This document shows positions 45,335-53,684 of a stretch of DNA of 64,000 nt, piece by piece (within the stretch, counting starts at the first letter, position 1; each line of letters opens with the position of its first letter). The notes beneath the pieces are model-generated. The model was not told the DNA's origin and ran no database searches. It worked only from the letters and a program-made list of their open reading frames with translations. Position numbers and translations under genes: made by a program. Location of the stretch: NCBI RefSeq assembly GCF_000380165.1, contig NZ_KB904634.1, positions 125,131 to 189,130 of the forward strand, read 5' to 3'. This DNA comes from Wenjunlia vitaminophila DSM 41686 (GTDB taxonomy: Bacteria > Actinomycetota > Actinomycetes > Streptomycetales > Streptomycetaceae).

Positions 45335-45470
45335 TCGCCGGGGCCGCGGGCTCCCCCGCGGCCCACTCCACGCCGTGTCGTTGACGGCCGGTCGGCTACC
45401 GGACCTGTGGCCCGGGCGGCGGGAGGGGCGGGGGCGACGGCCGTGGTGGGAGGGCCTTGCGCGACAGGAG

Positions 45471-45476
45471 TAGGCT
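45471..45476 (+). promoter_or_regulatory. -10 element of a leaderless promoter (SDR gene)
   Basis: TAGGCT, six bases, then ATG 45483. This is the clearest leaderless signal in the window; the -35 is weak. Confidence 0.6.
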
Positions 45477-45482
45477 TTGGTC

Positions 45483-46241
45483 ATGCCCACGGCGTTCATC
45501 ACCGGTGCCACCGCGGGGATCGGGGCGGCGTTCACCCGCCGGCTCGCTGCGGACGGCTTCGACCTGGTCCTCCTGGCCCGTGACCGCTCCCGCCTGGAGG
45601 AGGCCGCCGAGAGGTACCGCACCACCCACCGGGTGCGGGTGGAGACCCTGATCGCGGACCTGGCCACGGACGAGGGCCTGGCCGCGGCCGAGGACCGGGC
45701 CCGCCACGGGGTGGACCTGCTGGTCAACAACGCCGGTTTCGCCCAGCGGGGGACCTTCCTCAGGACCGACGTGGGCGAGGAAGTGGCCATGCTCAGGGTG
45801 CACTGCGAGGCCGTGCTGCGGCTCAGCCACGCGGCGCTGCCCGGCATGATGGAACGCGGCAGGGGCGGCGTGATCAACGTCGCCTCGGTTGCCGCGTTCT
45901 TCACCCGGGGCACCTACAGCGCCTCCAAGGCGTGGGTGGTCAACTTCAGCGAGAGCGTGCTGCGGGACATCGCGGGCAGCGGGGCCCATGTGATGGCGCT
46001 CTGCCCGGGTTGGACGCACACCGAGTTCCACGACCGGGCCAGCATGGACATGTCCGGTGTGCCGGGGTTCCTGTGGTTGGACGCCGACGAGCTGGTGGAC
46101 GCCGCGGTGCGTGACTTCCGCCGCGGCGTCCCGGTGAGCGTCCCAGGACTGCCGTACAAGGCGTTCATCGCCCTGGGCCGGGCGCTGCCACACGGTCTGA
46201 CCACGCGGATCTCCACCCGGGTGGGTCGGCGCTACCGCTGA
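45483..46241 (+). CDS. Short-chain dehydrogenase/reductase
   Basis: 252 residues. MPTAFITGATAGIGAAFTRRLA (TGxxxGxG), LLVNNAGFAQRG, INVASVAAF and YSASKAWVVNFSES (YxxxK). This DltE/YciK-like subtype often reduces carbonyls of fatty or aromatic compounds. ATG 45483 chosen because of the leaderless -10; a TTG two codons upstream with AGGAG before it is the alternative. Convergent with GH65. Confidence 0.9.
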   Translation: MPTAFITGATAGIGAAFTRRLAADGFDLVLLARDRSRLEEAAERYRTTHRVRVETLIADLATDEGLAAAEDRARHGVDLLVNNAGFAQRGTFLRTDVGEEVAMLRVHCEAVLRLSHAALPGMMERGRGGVINVASVAAFFTRGTYSASKAWVVNFSESVLRDIAGSGAHVMALCPGWTHTEFHDRASMDMSGVPGFLWLDADELVDAAVRDFRRGVPVSVPGLPYKAFIALGRALPHGLTTRISTRVGRRYR

Positions 46242-46266
46242 CGGCCACCGCGCCGGCCGGTTCCGC

Positions 46267-48699
46267 TCACTGCCGCACCACCTCGAGCCACTTCGCGTCG
46301 CCGGGAGCGATCACTTCGGCTTGGCCGTCCAGCACCACCCGGATCGGGAGCTGTTCGGACGCCGGCACGCTGACCCGCACCCGGTTGCCGCACAGCCGCA
46401 CCCCGACCCCCCAGTGCCCGCGGTAGCGGATGGAGAAGGAGAACTCCGACATCTCCGGCAGCGGCGCGGGGTTCAGCCACAACCCGTCGGTGCGGCCCTC
46501 GAGCCCGGTGAGACCGCGCTGCACCAGGTCCAGGGTGCCGCCCATGGCGCCCAGGTGGATGCCCTCCGCGGTGGTGCCGCCCTGCACGTCGGCGACGTCC
46601 TCGGCCAGCGCCTCAAGGACGTACTGCCAGGCGTCCACGCGTCGTTCCCTGGCCAGCACCCAGCCGTGCACCAGACCGCTCAGGGTGGAGCCGTGGCTGG
46701 TGCGGGCCAGGTAGTAGTCCACCGTGCGGTGCCAGTCGTCGTCGTCCAGGCGGTGGCCCAGGCTGCGCATCAGCCCCGCGAGCTCCTCGGGGGCGAAGAG
46801 GTAGCCGAGCATCAGCACGTCGGCCTGTTTGGACGCCTGGTAGCGGTTGACCGTGTCGCCCTCCGCCTCCAGGATGCGGTCGAGCCGCCGGATGTCGCCG
46901 TAGCGCCTCCGGTAACCGTCCCAGTCCAGCTCCAACAGGTCGCCGTAGCCGTCGAACTGGCTGATCACCCCGCGGTGGAACGGCACGTACAGCCCGTGGG
47001 CCACCTCCGCCCAGCGGTCCAGCTCCCCGTCCTCGAGGCCGATGCGCTCGAACAGCTCCCGGCGCCTGGGTTCGGGGAGGGTGGCTGCGAGCTCCAGGGC
47101 CCGTTGCAACACCCACGACGCGGTGACGTTGGTGTACGCGTTGTCGTTCACCCCGGGCCGCTCGGCGTCGGGGTAGCCGTCGTGGTACTCGTCGGGACCC
47201 ATCACCCCGCGGATGCGGTACCGACCCACCTCGGGGTCGAACGCGGCCAGGGCGGCCCAGTGGCGGGCGATCTGCGTCAGCATCTCGGCGCCCTTGGTGT
47301 GCAGGAACTCGACGTCCCCGCTGGCCCTGGAGTACTGCCAGACGTTGTAGGCCACGGCCGAGCCGACGTGGTGCTGCAGCCGGGAATGGTCCGGCAGCCA
47401 ACGTCCGGAGCGCGGGTTCAGGTGCAGCCGCTGGGTCTCCTCCCGGCCGTCGCTGCCGCTCTGCCACGGGTAGCGGGCCCCGGCGTACCCGGCCTCCCGG
47501 GCGGCGCGGCAGGCCTGGCGCAGCCGCCGGTGGCGGTAGGTGAGCAGGGCCTTGGACACCTCCGGGAGGTGCAGGTTGAGGTAGGGCAGGACGAAGAGCT
47601 CGTCCCAGAAGACGTGGCCGCGGTACGCCTCGCCGTGCAGTCCCCTGGCCGGTACCCCCACGTCCAGCTCCGCGGTGTGCGGGGAGAGCGTCTGGAGCAC
47701 GTGGAACAGGTGCAGCCGCAGGATGTGCCCGGCCTCACCGGGCACGTCGAGCTCGTTGCGCTGCCACAGGTGCCGCCAGGCGGCGCGGTGGGACGCGAGC
47801 AGGGTGGCGAAGTCCGGGGCCAACTCGACTTCCTCCAGGGCGGCCCGCAGCGGGTCGGAGACCGCGGTGTCCCGGGACGTGTGCAACGCGACGACCTTCT
47901 CCACCACGGACGGCTGGTCCTTGCCCACCGCCAGTTCGGTGCGCTGGGTGGCCCTGCGCTCCATCAACCGGGGGAACACCGGGGTGGGCCCGGCCCCGTC
48001 GGTGCCGCGGACCCGGGACGCCAGGGCCACGGTGATGCCCGAGGTGGTGGTGCGGCAGCGCAGCCAGGCCGTCTCGGGGCTGTGCATCCCGGTCTGGACC
48101 CCGTTCAGGTGCCGGCCCTCGAGGTCCCGGTAGCGGGCGACACCGTGGTTGGTGACCGTCCCGTCCAGGGTGCACTCGACCTCCACGGTGCCGGACCAGT
48201 CGTCGGCGGAGAACACGGTGTGCAGCGCCGCCACGTGCGGGTCCCCCATGTGGACCAGCCGGGTCTGCTCCACGCGCAGCAGCCGGCCGTACGGGTCCCG
48301 GTAGGTCATCCGGCGGGTGAGCGTGCCCCCGCGCAGGTCGAGGGTCTGCCGGTAGTCCAGCAGCCCGGGGCCGTCCGGGGACAGCCAGGCGGTGTCGGCG
48401 CCGCGTTCGATGGGCCCCTCGGCGGGTCGGTCGTCCGGGGGCAGGACGCGGAACCGCAGCGGCAGCCAGTTGGGGAGGTTGACCAGGTCCTCGTTCTCCA
48501 CGGCCCGGCCGGCGACGTCGGACACCAGCCGGTTGTAGCAGCCGGCGACGTAGGTGCCGGGGTAGTGGTGGGGTCCCGGGGCCGCCTCCGGGCAGGCGCC
48601 CCGGGTGGCGAAGTACCCGTTGCCGAGGGTGCACAGCGACTCGCGCAATCCCTCGTCCTCGGGCCGGTAACCCTCGTACTCCCAGGTCCATCGGGACAT
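46267..48699 (-). CDS. GH65 family disaccharide phosphorylase
   Basis: 810 residues, typical GH65 size. N-terminal beta-sandwich domain, linker helices, then the (alpha/alpha)6 catalytic barrel (about 320-700). General acid Glu504 in GVMGPDEYHDG; GHVFWDELFV and ASKQADVLML (phosphate-binding KQAD) indicate a phosphorylase rather than a hydrolase. The family splits trehalose, maltose, kojibiose or nigerose with phosphate into glucose and beta-glucose-1-phosphate; which one is not clear. The preceding HAD gene, three bases away, should use the product. Confidence 0.93.
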   Translation of the reverse strand: MSRWTWEYEGYRPEDEGLRESLCTLGNGYFATRGACPEAAPGPHHYPGTYVAGCYNRLVSDVAGRAVENEDLVNLPNWLPLRFRVLPPDDRPAEGPIERGADTAWLSPDGPGLLDYRQTLDLRGGTLTRRMTYRDPYGRLLRVEQTRLVHMGDPHVAALHTVFSADDWSGTVEVECTLDGTVTNHGVARYRDLEGRHLNGVQTGMHSPETAWLRCRTTTSGITVALASRVRGTDGAGPTPVFPRLMERRATQRTELAVGKDQPSVVEKVVALHTSRDTAVSDPLRAALEEVELAPDFATLLASHRAAWRHLWQRNELDVPGEAGHILRLHLFHVLQTLSPHTAELDVGVPARGLHGEAYRGHVFWDELFVLPYLNLHLPEVSKALLTYRHRRLRQACRAAREAGYAGARYPWQSGSDGREETQRLHLNPRSGRWLPDHSRLQHHVGSAVAYNVWQYSRASGDVEFLHTKGAEMLTQIARHWAALAAFDPEVGRYRIRGVMGPDEYHDGYPDAERPGVNDNAYTNVTASWVLQRALELAATLPEPRRRELFERIGLEDGELDRWAEVAHGLYVPFHRGVISQFDGYGDLLELDWDGYRRRYGDIRRLDRILEAEGDTVNRYQASKQADVLMLGYLFAPEELAGLMRSLGHRLDDDDWHRTVDYYLARTSHGSTLSGLVHGWVLARERRVDAWQYVLEALAEDVADVQGGTTAEGIHLGAMGGTLDLVQRGLTGLEGRTDGLWLNPAPLPEMSEFSFSIRYRGHWGVGVRLCGNRVRVSVPASEQLPIRVVLDGQAEVIAPGDAKWLEVVRQ

Positions 48700-48702
48700 G
48701 GT

Positions 48703-49539
48703 TCACCCCTCCCGGACGACGAGACGGGACAGGTCGTCCACCACCAGGTCGGCGCCGTGGGCCCGCAGCCCGGCGGCGCCCGACGGGTCCGGCCCGCGGT
48801 CCACCCCGACCACCAGGCCGAACCCGCCCCGCCGGCCGGCCTCCACACCGGCCAGGGCGTCCTCCACCACGGCCGTGTCGTTCGGCGGGACCCCCAGCCG
48901 GTGCGCCGCCTCGAGGAACAGCGCCGGGTCGGGCTTGCCCGGCAGCGCGAGCCGCGCCGCCTCGTCCCCGTCCACCAGCACCGGGAGCAGTTCCCGCACC
49001 CCGGCCGCGGCGAGCACCTGCCCGGCGTGCCGGGAGGCGGAGACGGCGGCGCGGGGCACCCGCTCCCGTTCCAGGACCCTCAGCAGCCGCACCGTCCCGG
49101 GCCAGGTGTCGACCCCCTGTTCGCGCAGTGCGCGGGTGAACGCCTGCTCCTTGCGGGCGGCGACCGCCCACACCGTGTCGGTTCCGGGCGGGTCCTGCGG
49201 CGTGCCCGTGGGGAGGTGGACGCCCCGGGAGGCCAGGAACGCGGACGCCCCGTCCAGCCTGGGCCGGCCGTCCACGTGCTCCCGGTACTCCCCCACCGGG
49301 TCGAAGGGCCCGCGCTGGGCGGGGTCCCGCGGGGGGCGTTCCCGCAGGTAGCCGTCGAACGCGAGTTTCCACGCGGCGGCATGCGTCCGGGCCGAGTCGG
49401 TGAGCACACCGTCGGTGTCCAGCACCACGGCACGAACCGCCCGCAACGGCGGCGCCAGGACGTCCCGCCCGGTACCCGCCTCCGGCGGCGGGCCTGCGGA
49501 CCGTGGCCGGTGCCCCGGCGCCCCGGATGGGGGTGACAT
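48703..49539 (-). CDS. HAD hydrolase, beta-phosphoglucomutase type
   Basis: 278 residues. HAD motif I is VVLDTDGVLTDSARTH (nucleophile and acid Asp), with AVSASRHAGQVLAAAG (motif II), GKPDPALFLEAAHRLG (motif III Lys) and VVEDALAGVEAGRRGGF (motif IV), the beta-PGM subfamily pattern. It should turn beta-glucose-1-phosphate from the GH65 enzyme into glucose-6-phosphate. Start ATG 49539 with AAGGAG upstream; first gene of the two-gene operon. Confidence 0.9.
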   Translation of the reverse strand: MSPPSGAPGHRPRSAGPPPEAGTGRDVLAPPLRAVRAVVLDTDGVLTDSARTHAAAWKLAFDGYLRERPPRDPAQRGPFDPVGEYREHVDGRPRLDGASAFLASRGVHLPTGTPQDPPGTDTVWAVAARKEQAFTRALREQGVDTWPGTVRLLRVLERERVPRAAVSASRHAGQVLAAAGVRELLPVLVDGDEAARLALPGKPDPALFLEAAHRLGVPPNDTAVVEDALAGVEAGRRGGFGLVVGVDRGPDPSGAAGLRAHGADLVVDDLSRLVVREG

Positions 49540-49668
49540 GGCCGCTCCTTCCTCCCCACCGTGCGGCGGGAGGTCCAGTGGCCGGTTGCGGTACCCCCAT
49601 TTCTCGACCTGATGCGCGGACGCCCGCGTCATCTCGGCCGGCCCCCCCGCCGTGCCGGGTGCCGGTCC

Positions 49669-49713
49669 CACGCGCAGCGCCCCGCCCCCACGGGAGGCGG
49701 GGCGGGGCGCGTG
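49669..49713. terminator. Terminator at the end of the lar/lipid operon
   Basis: Outer arms CACGCGC (49669-49675) / GCGCGTG (49707-49713) and inner arms GCCCCGCC (49679-49686) / GGCGGGGC (49696-49703) make a long GC hairpin 33 bases past the plsC-type gene. Confidence 0.6.
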
Positions 49714-49745
49714 GTCGCGACGACCGGCGGCGGGGGCTCAGCGGG

Positions 49746-50765
49746 TCAGTTCCGCCACACCCTCGGGTTGCCGTCGGGCCCCGAGGGACGGGTGGACTCC
49801 CAGACCTTGCGCCAGTCGGCCACGGGCCTGCCCCGTTCCACCGGGGTCCTGGTGACCGGCAGCGCGGGCTCCCGGCCCTCGGGGAGGTGCAACTTGCCCT
49901 CCTCGGCCGCCCGCAGCGACTGGTACCAGCCGAGGTCCTCCTCGGCCCACAGGGCGGCGACCTGCTTGAGCATCCTGGCCTGGAACTCCGCGGTGCCCTC
50001 CTCCTTGCCCGGGTACAGCGGCCGGCCGAAGCGGACCACCAGACGGGTCGCGTTGCGCGTCGGGAGGCTGGCGCCGCGGGGCATCGCCGCGAACGTGCCG
50101 CGCACCGCGATCGGCACCGCGGGGACGCCCATGCTCAGGCAGAGCCGGGCGGCACCCCGCTTGAACGCCGTCATCCAGCCGTCGTGCGAGCGGGTGCCCT
50201 CCGGGAAGAGCAGCAGGCTCCACCCGTCGTCGACGAGCTGGGCCGGCAGGCTGGGGCCGCCGCGTCGCCGGCCGTACCGGTCCACCGGGAAGGCGTTGAA
50301 GACCAGCGTGGTGGTGACGCTGACCGCCTTGGAGGTGAAGAAGTAGTCCGCGGCGGCGCCGACCGCGGTGCGGTCGGAGATCCTGCGGGGCAGCGCCCCC
50401 AGGATCAGCGGCGTGTCCAGGTGACTGGAGTGGTTGGCCACGAAGACCGCGGGTCCGCGCAGGCCCTCGAGCAGGTCCAGGCCCTCGATGGTGGGCCGGG
50501 TCTTCGCCCAGGCGTACGGCTTGAGGACGCCGCGCTGCAGGATGTTGCGCACGGCCCCGGCGGCCGGGGTGCGCGCCCACGCGGTCGGGAACGTCGTGGT
50601 GTCCTCGTCCCCGCTGCCGTAGCCGCCCGTGCTCCCGCTCGCCGTCGGGTAGCCCCGCGGGGTCATGGCGCGGCCCCGCAGGTCCCGGTTCTTCCGCAGC
50701 ATCGCCAGGTCGCCGCGCAGGCTTCCTCCGGTGCGCCTGGCCCCGCCCTTCTTGGCGCCGCTCAT
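49746..50765 (-). CDS. PlsC-type lysophospholipid acyltransferase
   Basis: 339 residues. Acyltransferase motifs I to III: NHSSHLDTPLILG (catalytic His-Asp), DRYGRRRGG, LLLFPEGTRSHDGW, then VPAVPIAVRGTF. It transfers an acyl chain to a lysolipid or other alcohol. An N-terminal extension of about 60 residues is charged. The ATG overlaps the stop of the LarA-like gene by four bases, so the two are translationally coupled; it is the last gene of the lar/lipid operon. The acceptor could be a product of that pathway rather than lysophosphatidic acid. Confidence 0.92.
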   Translation of the reverse strand: MSGAKKGGARRTGGSLRGDLAMLRKNRDLRGRAMTPRGYPTASGSTGGYGSGDEDTTTFPTAWARTPAAGAVRNILQRGVLKPYAWAKTRPTIEGLDLLEGLRGPAVFVANHSSHLDTPLILGALPRRISDRTAVGAAADYFFTSKAVSVTTTLVFNAFPVDRYGRRRGGPSLPAQLVDDGWSLLLFPEGTRSHDGWMTAFKRGAARLCLSMGVPAVPIAVRGTFAAMPRGASLPTRNATRLVVRFGRPLYPGKEEGTAEFQARMLKQVAALWAEEDLGWYQSLRAAEEGKLHLPEGREPALPVTRTPVERGRPVADWRKVWESTRPSGPDGNPRVWRN

Positions 50766-52339
50766 CGGACCGACGCCAGGGTGAGCGGGGGCATGTGCTG
50801 GTAGGTGATCGACGGGCTGGTGCCCACGGTGTGGGAGGCCAGCTCCAGCGCGTCGTTGAGCGTGGAGGCGGCCCGGAAGCCCAGCCGGGCGGCGGTCTTG
50901 CGGTCCGCGCCCACGAAGATCACCTCACCGAGGTGCTGCATGGCGTGCGCACCCCAGTACCACATGTAGAACGGGTGCACCCCGTGGTACGCGTAGCTCT
51001 TCCGGTACAGGTGGGTGTACCAGGGGTCCGTGGCGAACTGCTTCTCGTACTTGGCCTCGATCACCGCGGGGTCGGTGGTCTCGGCCAGGATCTCCTCGTA
51101 GAAGTCGATGTAGCTGGGGTGGTGCACCGGGTGGAACTCGTTGGGCATCGGGTGGTAGAAGATCGCCACCCCGCCCTCCCGGACGATGGGCTTGTTCACG
51201 TAGAGGTTGAAGAAGTAGCCCAGGCCCAGCGACATCACCAGGATCGGGTTCATCACCGAGTTGACGTTGTACGGGCCGATGTAGGGCAACCCGTAGACCG
51301 CCACGTCGGCCTGGCCGTCCACCTCGGTGAGCTGCTGCCGGTGCACGTTCTTCAGGGTGAGCGGGTGCACCTCGCTCGGCGCCCCCGCGTGCACTCCGGT
51401 GACCCCGTACGGCGCCTCCGTCTTGTGCCACAGCCGGCGCCGCATCGCCGGCTTCAGCAGGCCGTTGCCCCGCCGGGTGGCGAGGTAGGTGGCCTGGTCG
51501 GCGTAGTTCCACTCCCACTCGCGCTTGTTGAGGAAGCGTGCCGCGCTCGGGAACGTGTCGTTGTTGAGCGTGGTCTCGATCGTGAAGATCTTGACGTGGC
51601 CGCCGAGCAGGTCCGCCATCCGGTGGTACGAGTGGTGCATCGCCGAGTTCGGCGGGTCGTTGAACGACCGCGAGTGCTGCAGCGTGTGCACGTTGTGGTG
51701 GTGCCGCAGGCTGCGGTAGCTGGCCAGTCCCACCGCCACCGACTTGGGGCCGCCGCTCATCGCGGTGGAGGTGATGTTGACGTACACCACCAGGTCGCTC
51801 TCCGCCGCCCGGCGGTTGATCTCGACGTCCTCGCCCTCGTGGGTGTTCCCGAGGTGGACCAGGTTCTCCCGGTCCTCCGCGTCGTGGTTGGTCAGGTGCT
51901 TGGGGAAGAACGACCGGAACACCCGCTCGCCCACGATGTGCTTGAGCTCCGCCGGGGTCATCCTGCGGTGCAGGGCGTTGGCGGCGATCAGCTCGACGTC
52001 GTCCACGCCCTTGGCCGCGGCGAACTCGAGGACCTGCTCGATGATGCGCTGGCGCACGTCAGGACTGCGCATCGAGGGAAGCGGCAGCGACAGGTCGTCG
52101 AAGACGATCGTCAGCCGCATCCCCGGCGTCAACAGCTCGGGCAGGGGGTCCATCCCGTGCGGGTTCAGCAGCGCACGGCGGATCGCTCCGTCCAGGTCCT
52201 TGATACCCGGCAGCGAGTCCGGCGGGTAGATCACCCTGCTGCCGTGGGGCAGCCGCTCCAGCCGGAAATTCTCGCCCTCGTGCACCAGCAGCGGCGGGGT
52301 ACGTTCATCGACTTCCAGCACGAAGCCTGGTCTGCTCAC
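50762..52339 (-). CDS. Divergent LarA-family (DUF2088) nickel-pincer-dependent enzyme
   Basis: 525 residues, about 100 longer than lactate racemase LarA. N-terminal DUF2088 domain: LTIVFDDLSLPLPSM (the place of LarA's SDVTRP loop, Arg changed), NALHRRMTPAEL (catalytic His124), ENLVHLGNTHEGEDVEINRR, and MSGGPKSVAVGLASYRS, whose Lys199 is in the place of the Lys that binds the nickel-pincer nucleotide; LRHHHN follows. The His expected just before that loop in LarA seems missing (NITSTAMSGG). GTG start with GAGGAGAG upstream. The operon also holds larE, larB and larC. Reaction unknown; probably a racemase, epimerase or hydride-transfer enzyme on a lipid-linked alpha-hydroxy acid or alcohol. Confidence 0.85.
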   Translation of the reverse strand: MSRPGFVLEVDERTPPLLVHEGENFRLERLPHGSRVIYPPDSLPGIKDLDGAIRRALLNPHGMDPLPELLTPGMRLTIVFDDLSLPLPSMRSPDVRQRIIEQVLEFAAAKGVDDVELIAANALHRRMTPAELKHIVGERVFRSFFPKHLTNHDAEDRENLVHLGNTHEGEDVEINRRAAESDLVVYVNITSTAMSGGPKSVAVGLASYRSLRHHHNVHTLQHSRSFNDPPNSAMHHSYHRMADLLGGHVKIFTIETTLNNDTFPSAARFLNKREWEWNYADQATYLATRRGNGLLKPAMRRRLWHKTEAPYGVTGVHAGAPSEVHPLTLKNVHRQQLTEVDGQADVAVYGLPYIGPYNVNSVMNPILVMSLGLGYFFNLYVNKPIVREGGVAIFYHPMPNEFHPVHHPSYIDFYEEILAETTDPAVIEAKYEKQFATDPWYTHLYRKSYAYHGVHPFYMWYWGAHAMQHLGEVIFVGADRKTAARLGFRAASTLNDALELASHTVGTSPSITYQHMPPLTLASVR

Positions 52340-52457
52340 ACTCTCTCCTCGTCGTGGTCGCCGGCACGACGCCTCGGGCGACGGTGCATGCGGTTGTGGT
52401 GCGGTGGCCGGTGCGACCGCCCTGTCTGCGGTGCTTCCGCCCTGCCATTCCCCGCGG

Positions 52458-53684
52458 TCAGCCCTCCAGCGACAGGTCGAAGGCGATCTTGATGGACCCC
52501 GCGGAGCCGGCCGAGGACGCATGCTCCAGGGCCTGGCGCCAGTGGTGCAGCGGGTAGCGCTCGACATACCCGTCCAGGGGTGCGGACGCCGCGAGCGCGA
52601 CGGCCTTGGCGAAGTCGGAGCTGGTGTCCTCCTCCGGTCCCCCGGGCTCCCGCTGGCGCGTCGCGTACGCCCCCACCAGGTTCAGTTCCCTGAACCACAG
52701 CGGCGTGAGGTCAGCACCCGCCGTCGGCATGCCGGACAGCAGCACCGTACCCCCGGCCCGCACCGACCGCAGGGCGGTGTCCAGGCCCGAGGAACCCCCG
52801 GTGCACTCGAACGCGAAGTCCGCACCTCCGAGCAGGAACTCCGAGCCGATCTCCGGCCGGTGGGCCAGCGCCGAGGTCATCCTGCGCACCGCGCGCAGCG
52901 CCCGGCCCGGCTCGACCACCTCGGTGGCCCCGAGCTGCCGGGCCTTCTCCTGCTGGTGGCGGTACTTGGCGACCACGTGGATGGAACCGGCCTCGGTGAG
53001 CTGGCGCAGCGCCAGCACGGTGAAGAGCCCGACGGTGCCCGCCCCGACCACGAGCACGGAGGCACCCGGTGGGATCGGCACCCGGCGCACCGAGTGGATG
53101 GCGCAGGCCAACGGCTCGACCAGGACGGCCCGCTGGTCGGACAGCGAGTCCGGGATCGGGTGCAGTTGCTCCTCGTGGGCCACCATCCGCTGGCTCCACC
53201 CGCCGCCGGTGTCCGCGCAGAACCCGGTCTGCAGGCCGGGCGCGAGGTGGCCGGAGGTGATGTGGTCGCAGCGGTTGGTCTGCCCCTCCTGGCAGGACTC
53301 GCAGGGCGGCAGCCCGCGCACCCGGCAGGACAGCACCGAGTCCAGCACCACCCGGGTGCCCTTGGCGATCCCCGGCAGGTCGTCCAGGGTGGTGCCGACC
53401 ACCTCGTGGCCGAGCACGAACGGCGGGGAGGTCAGCGGCCCCAGGTAGGGGGAGGCGGTGCCGTGCAGCAGCCCGAGGTCGGAGCCGCAGATCCCGGAGA
53501 GCGTCGGGGACACCCTGGTCCAGCCGTCGCCCTTGGGGAGTTCGGGGTCCCCGTTGCGGACCAGCCGCAGGGGAGCGAGCGCCCCGGCGAGGGTGCCGCC
53601 GACCCGGCTGCGGGTGCGGCTCAGTCCGCGGGCGGCCAGGAAGCGCCCGGGAGAACGGTGGTACTCAAGCGCCAGGCTGCTCAT
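52458..53684 (-). CDS. Zinc-dependent alcohol dehydrogenase (MDR family)
   Basis: 408 residues. Catalytic zinc site SGICGSDLGLL, GHEVVGTTL; structural zinc Cys in PPCESCQEGQTNRCDH; Rossmann motif VLVVGAGTVGLFTVLAL. It resembles threonine/sorbitol-type dehydrogenases with an extra N-terminal 40 residues. ATG overlaps the reductase stop by four bases. In this operon it may set the redox state of a hydroxyl group handled by the LarA-like enzyme, or oxidise a fatty alcohol. Confidence 0.92.
   Translation of the reverse strand: MSSLALEYHRSPGRFLAARGLSRTRSRVGGTLAGALAPLRLVRNGDPELPKGDGWTRVSPTLSGICGSDLGLLHGTASPYLGPLTSPPFVLGHEVVGTTLDDLPGIAKGTRVVLDSVLSCRVRGLPPCESCQEGQTNRCDHITSGHLAPGLQTGFCADTGGGWSQRMVAHEEQLHPIPDSLSDQRAVLVEPLACAIHSVRRVPIPPGASVLVVGAGTVGLFTVLALRQLTEAGSIHVVAKYRHQQEKARQLGATEVVEPGRALRAVRRMTSALAHRPEIGSEFLLGGADFAFECTGGSSGLDTALRSVRAGGTVLLSGMPTAGADLTPLWFRELNLVGAYATRQREPGGPEEDTSSDFAKAVALAASAPLDGYVERYPLHHWRQALEHASSAGSAGSIKIAFDLSLEG

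Noticed and set aside
46321-49536. A 1071-residue open frame on the plus strand opposite GH65 and the HAD gene
   Set aside because: Composition is a repetitive Gly/Val/Gln/His/Pro pattern produced by the antisense of high-GC codons; no domain, no ribosome site, while the minus strand has clear enzymes.
49746-50765. plsC-type gene as ordinary phospholipid synthesis, unrelated to larA
   Set aside because: The four-base overlap with the LarA-like gene and common direction argue for co-expression, although a housekeeping role cannot be excluded.
50795-52492. A plus-strand open frame of 565 residues opposite the LarA-like gene
   Set aside because: Val/Gly/His-rich antisense translation; the minus strand carries DUF2088 motifs.
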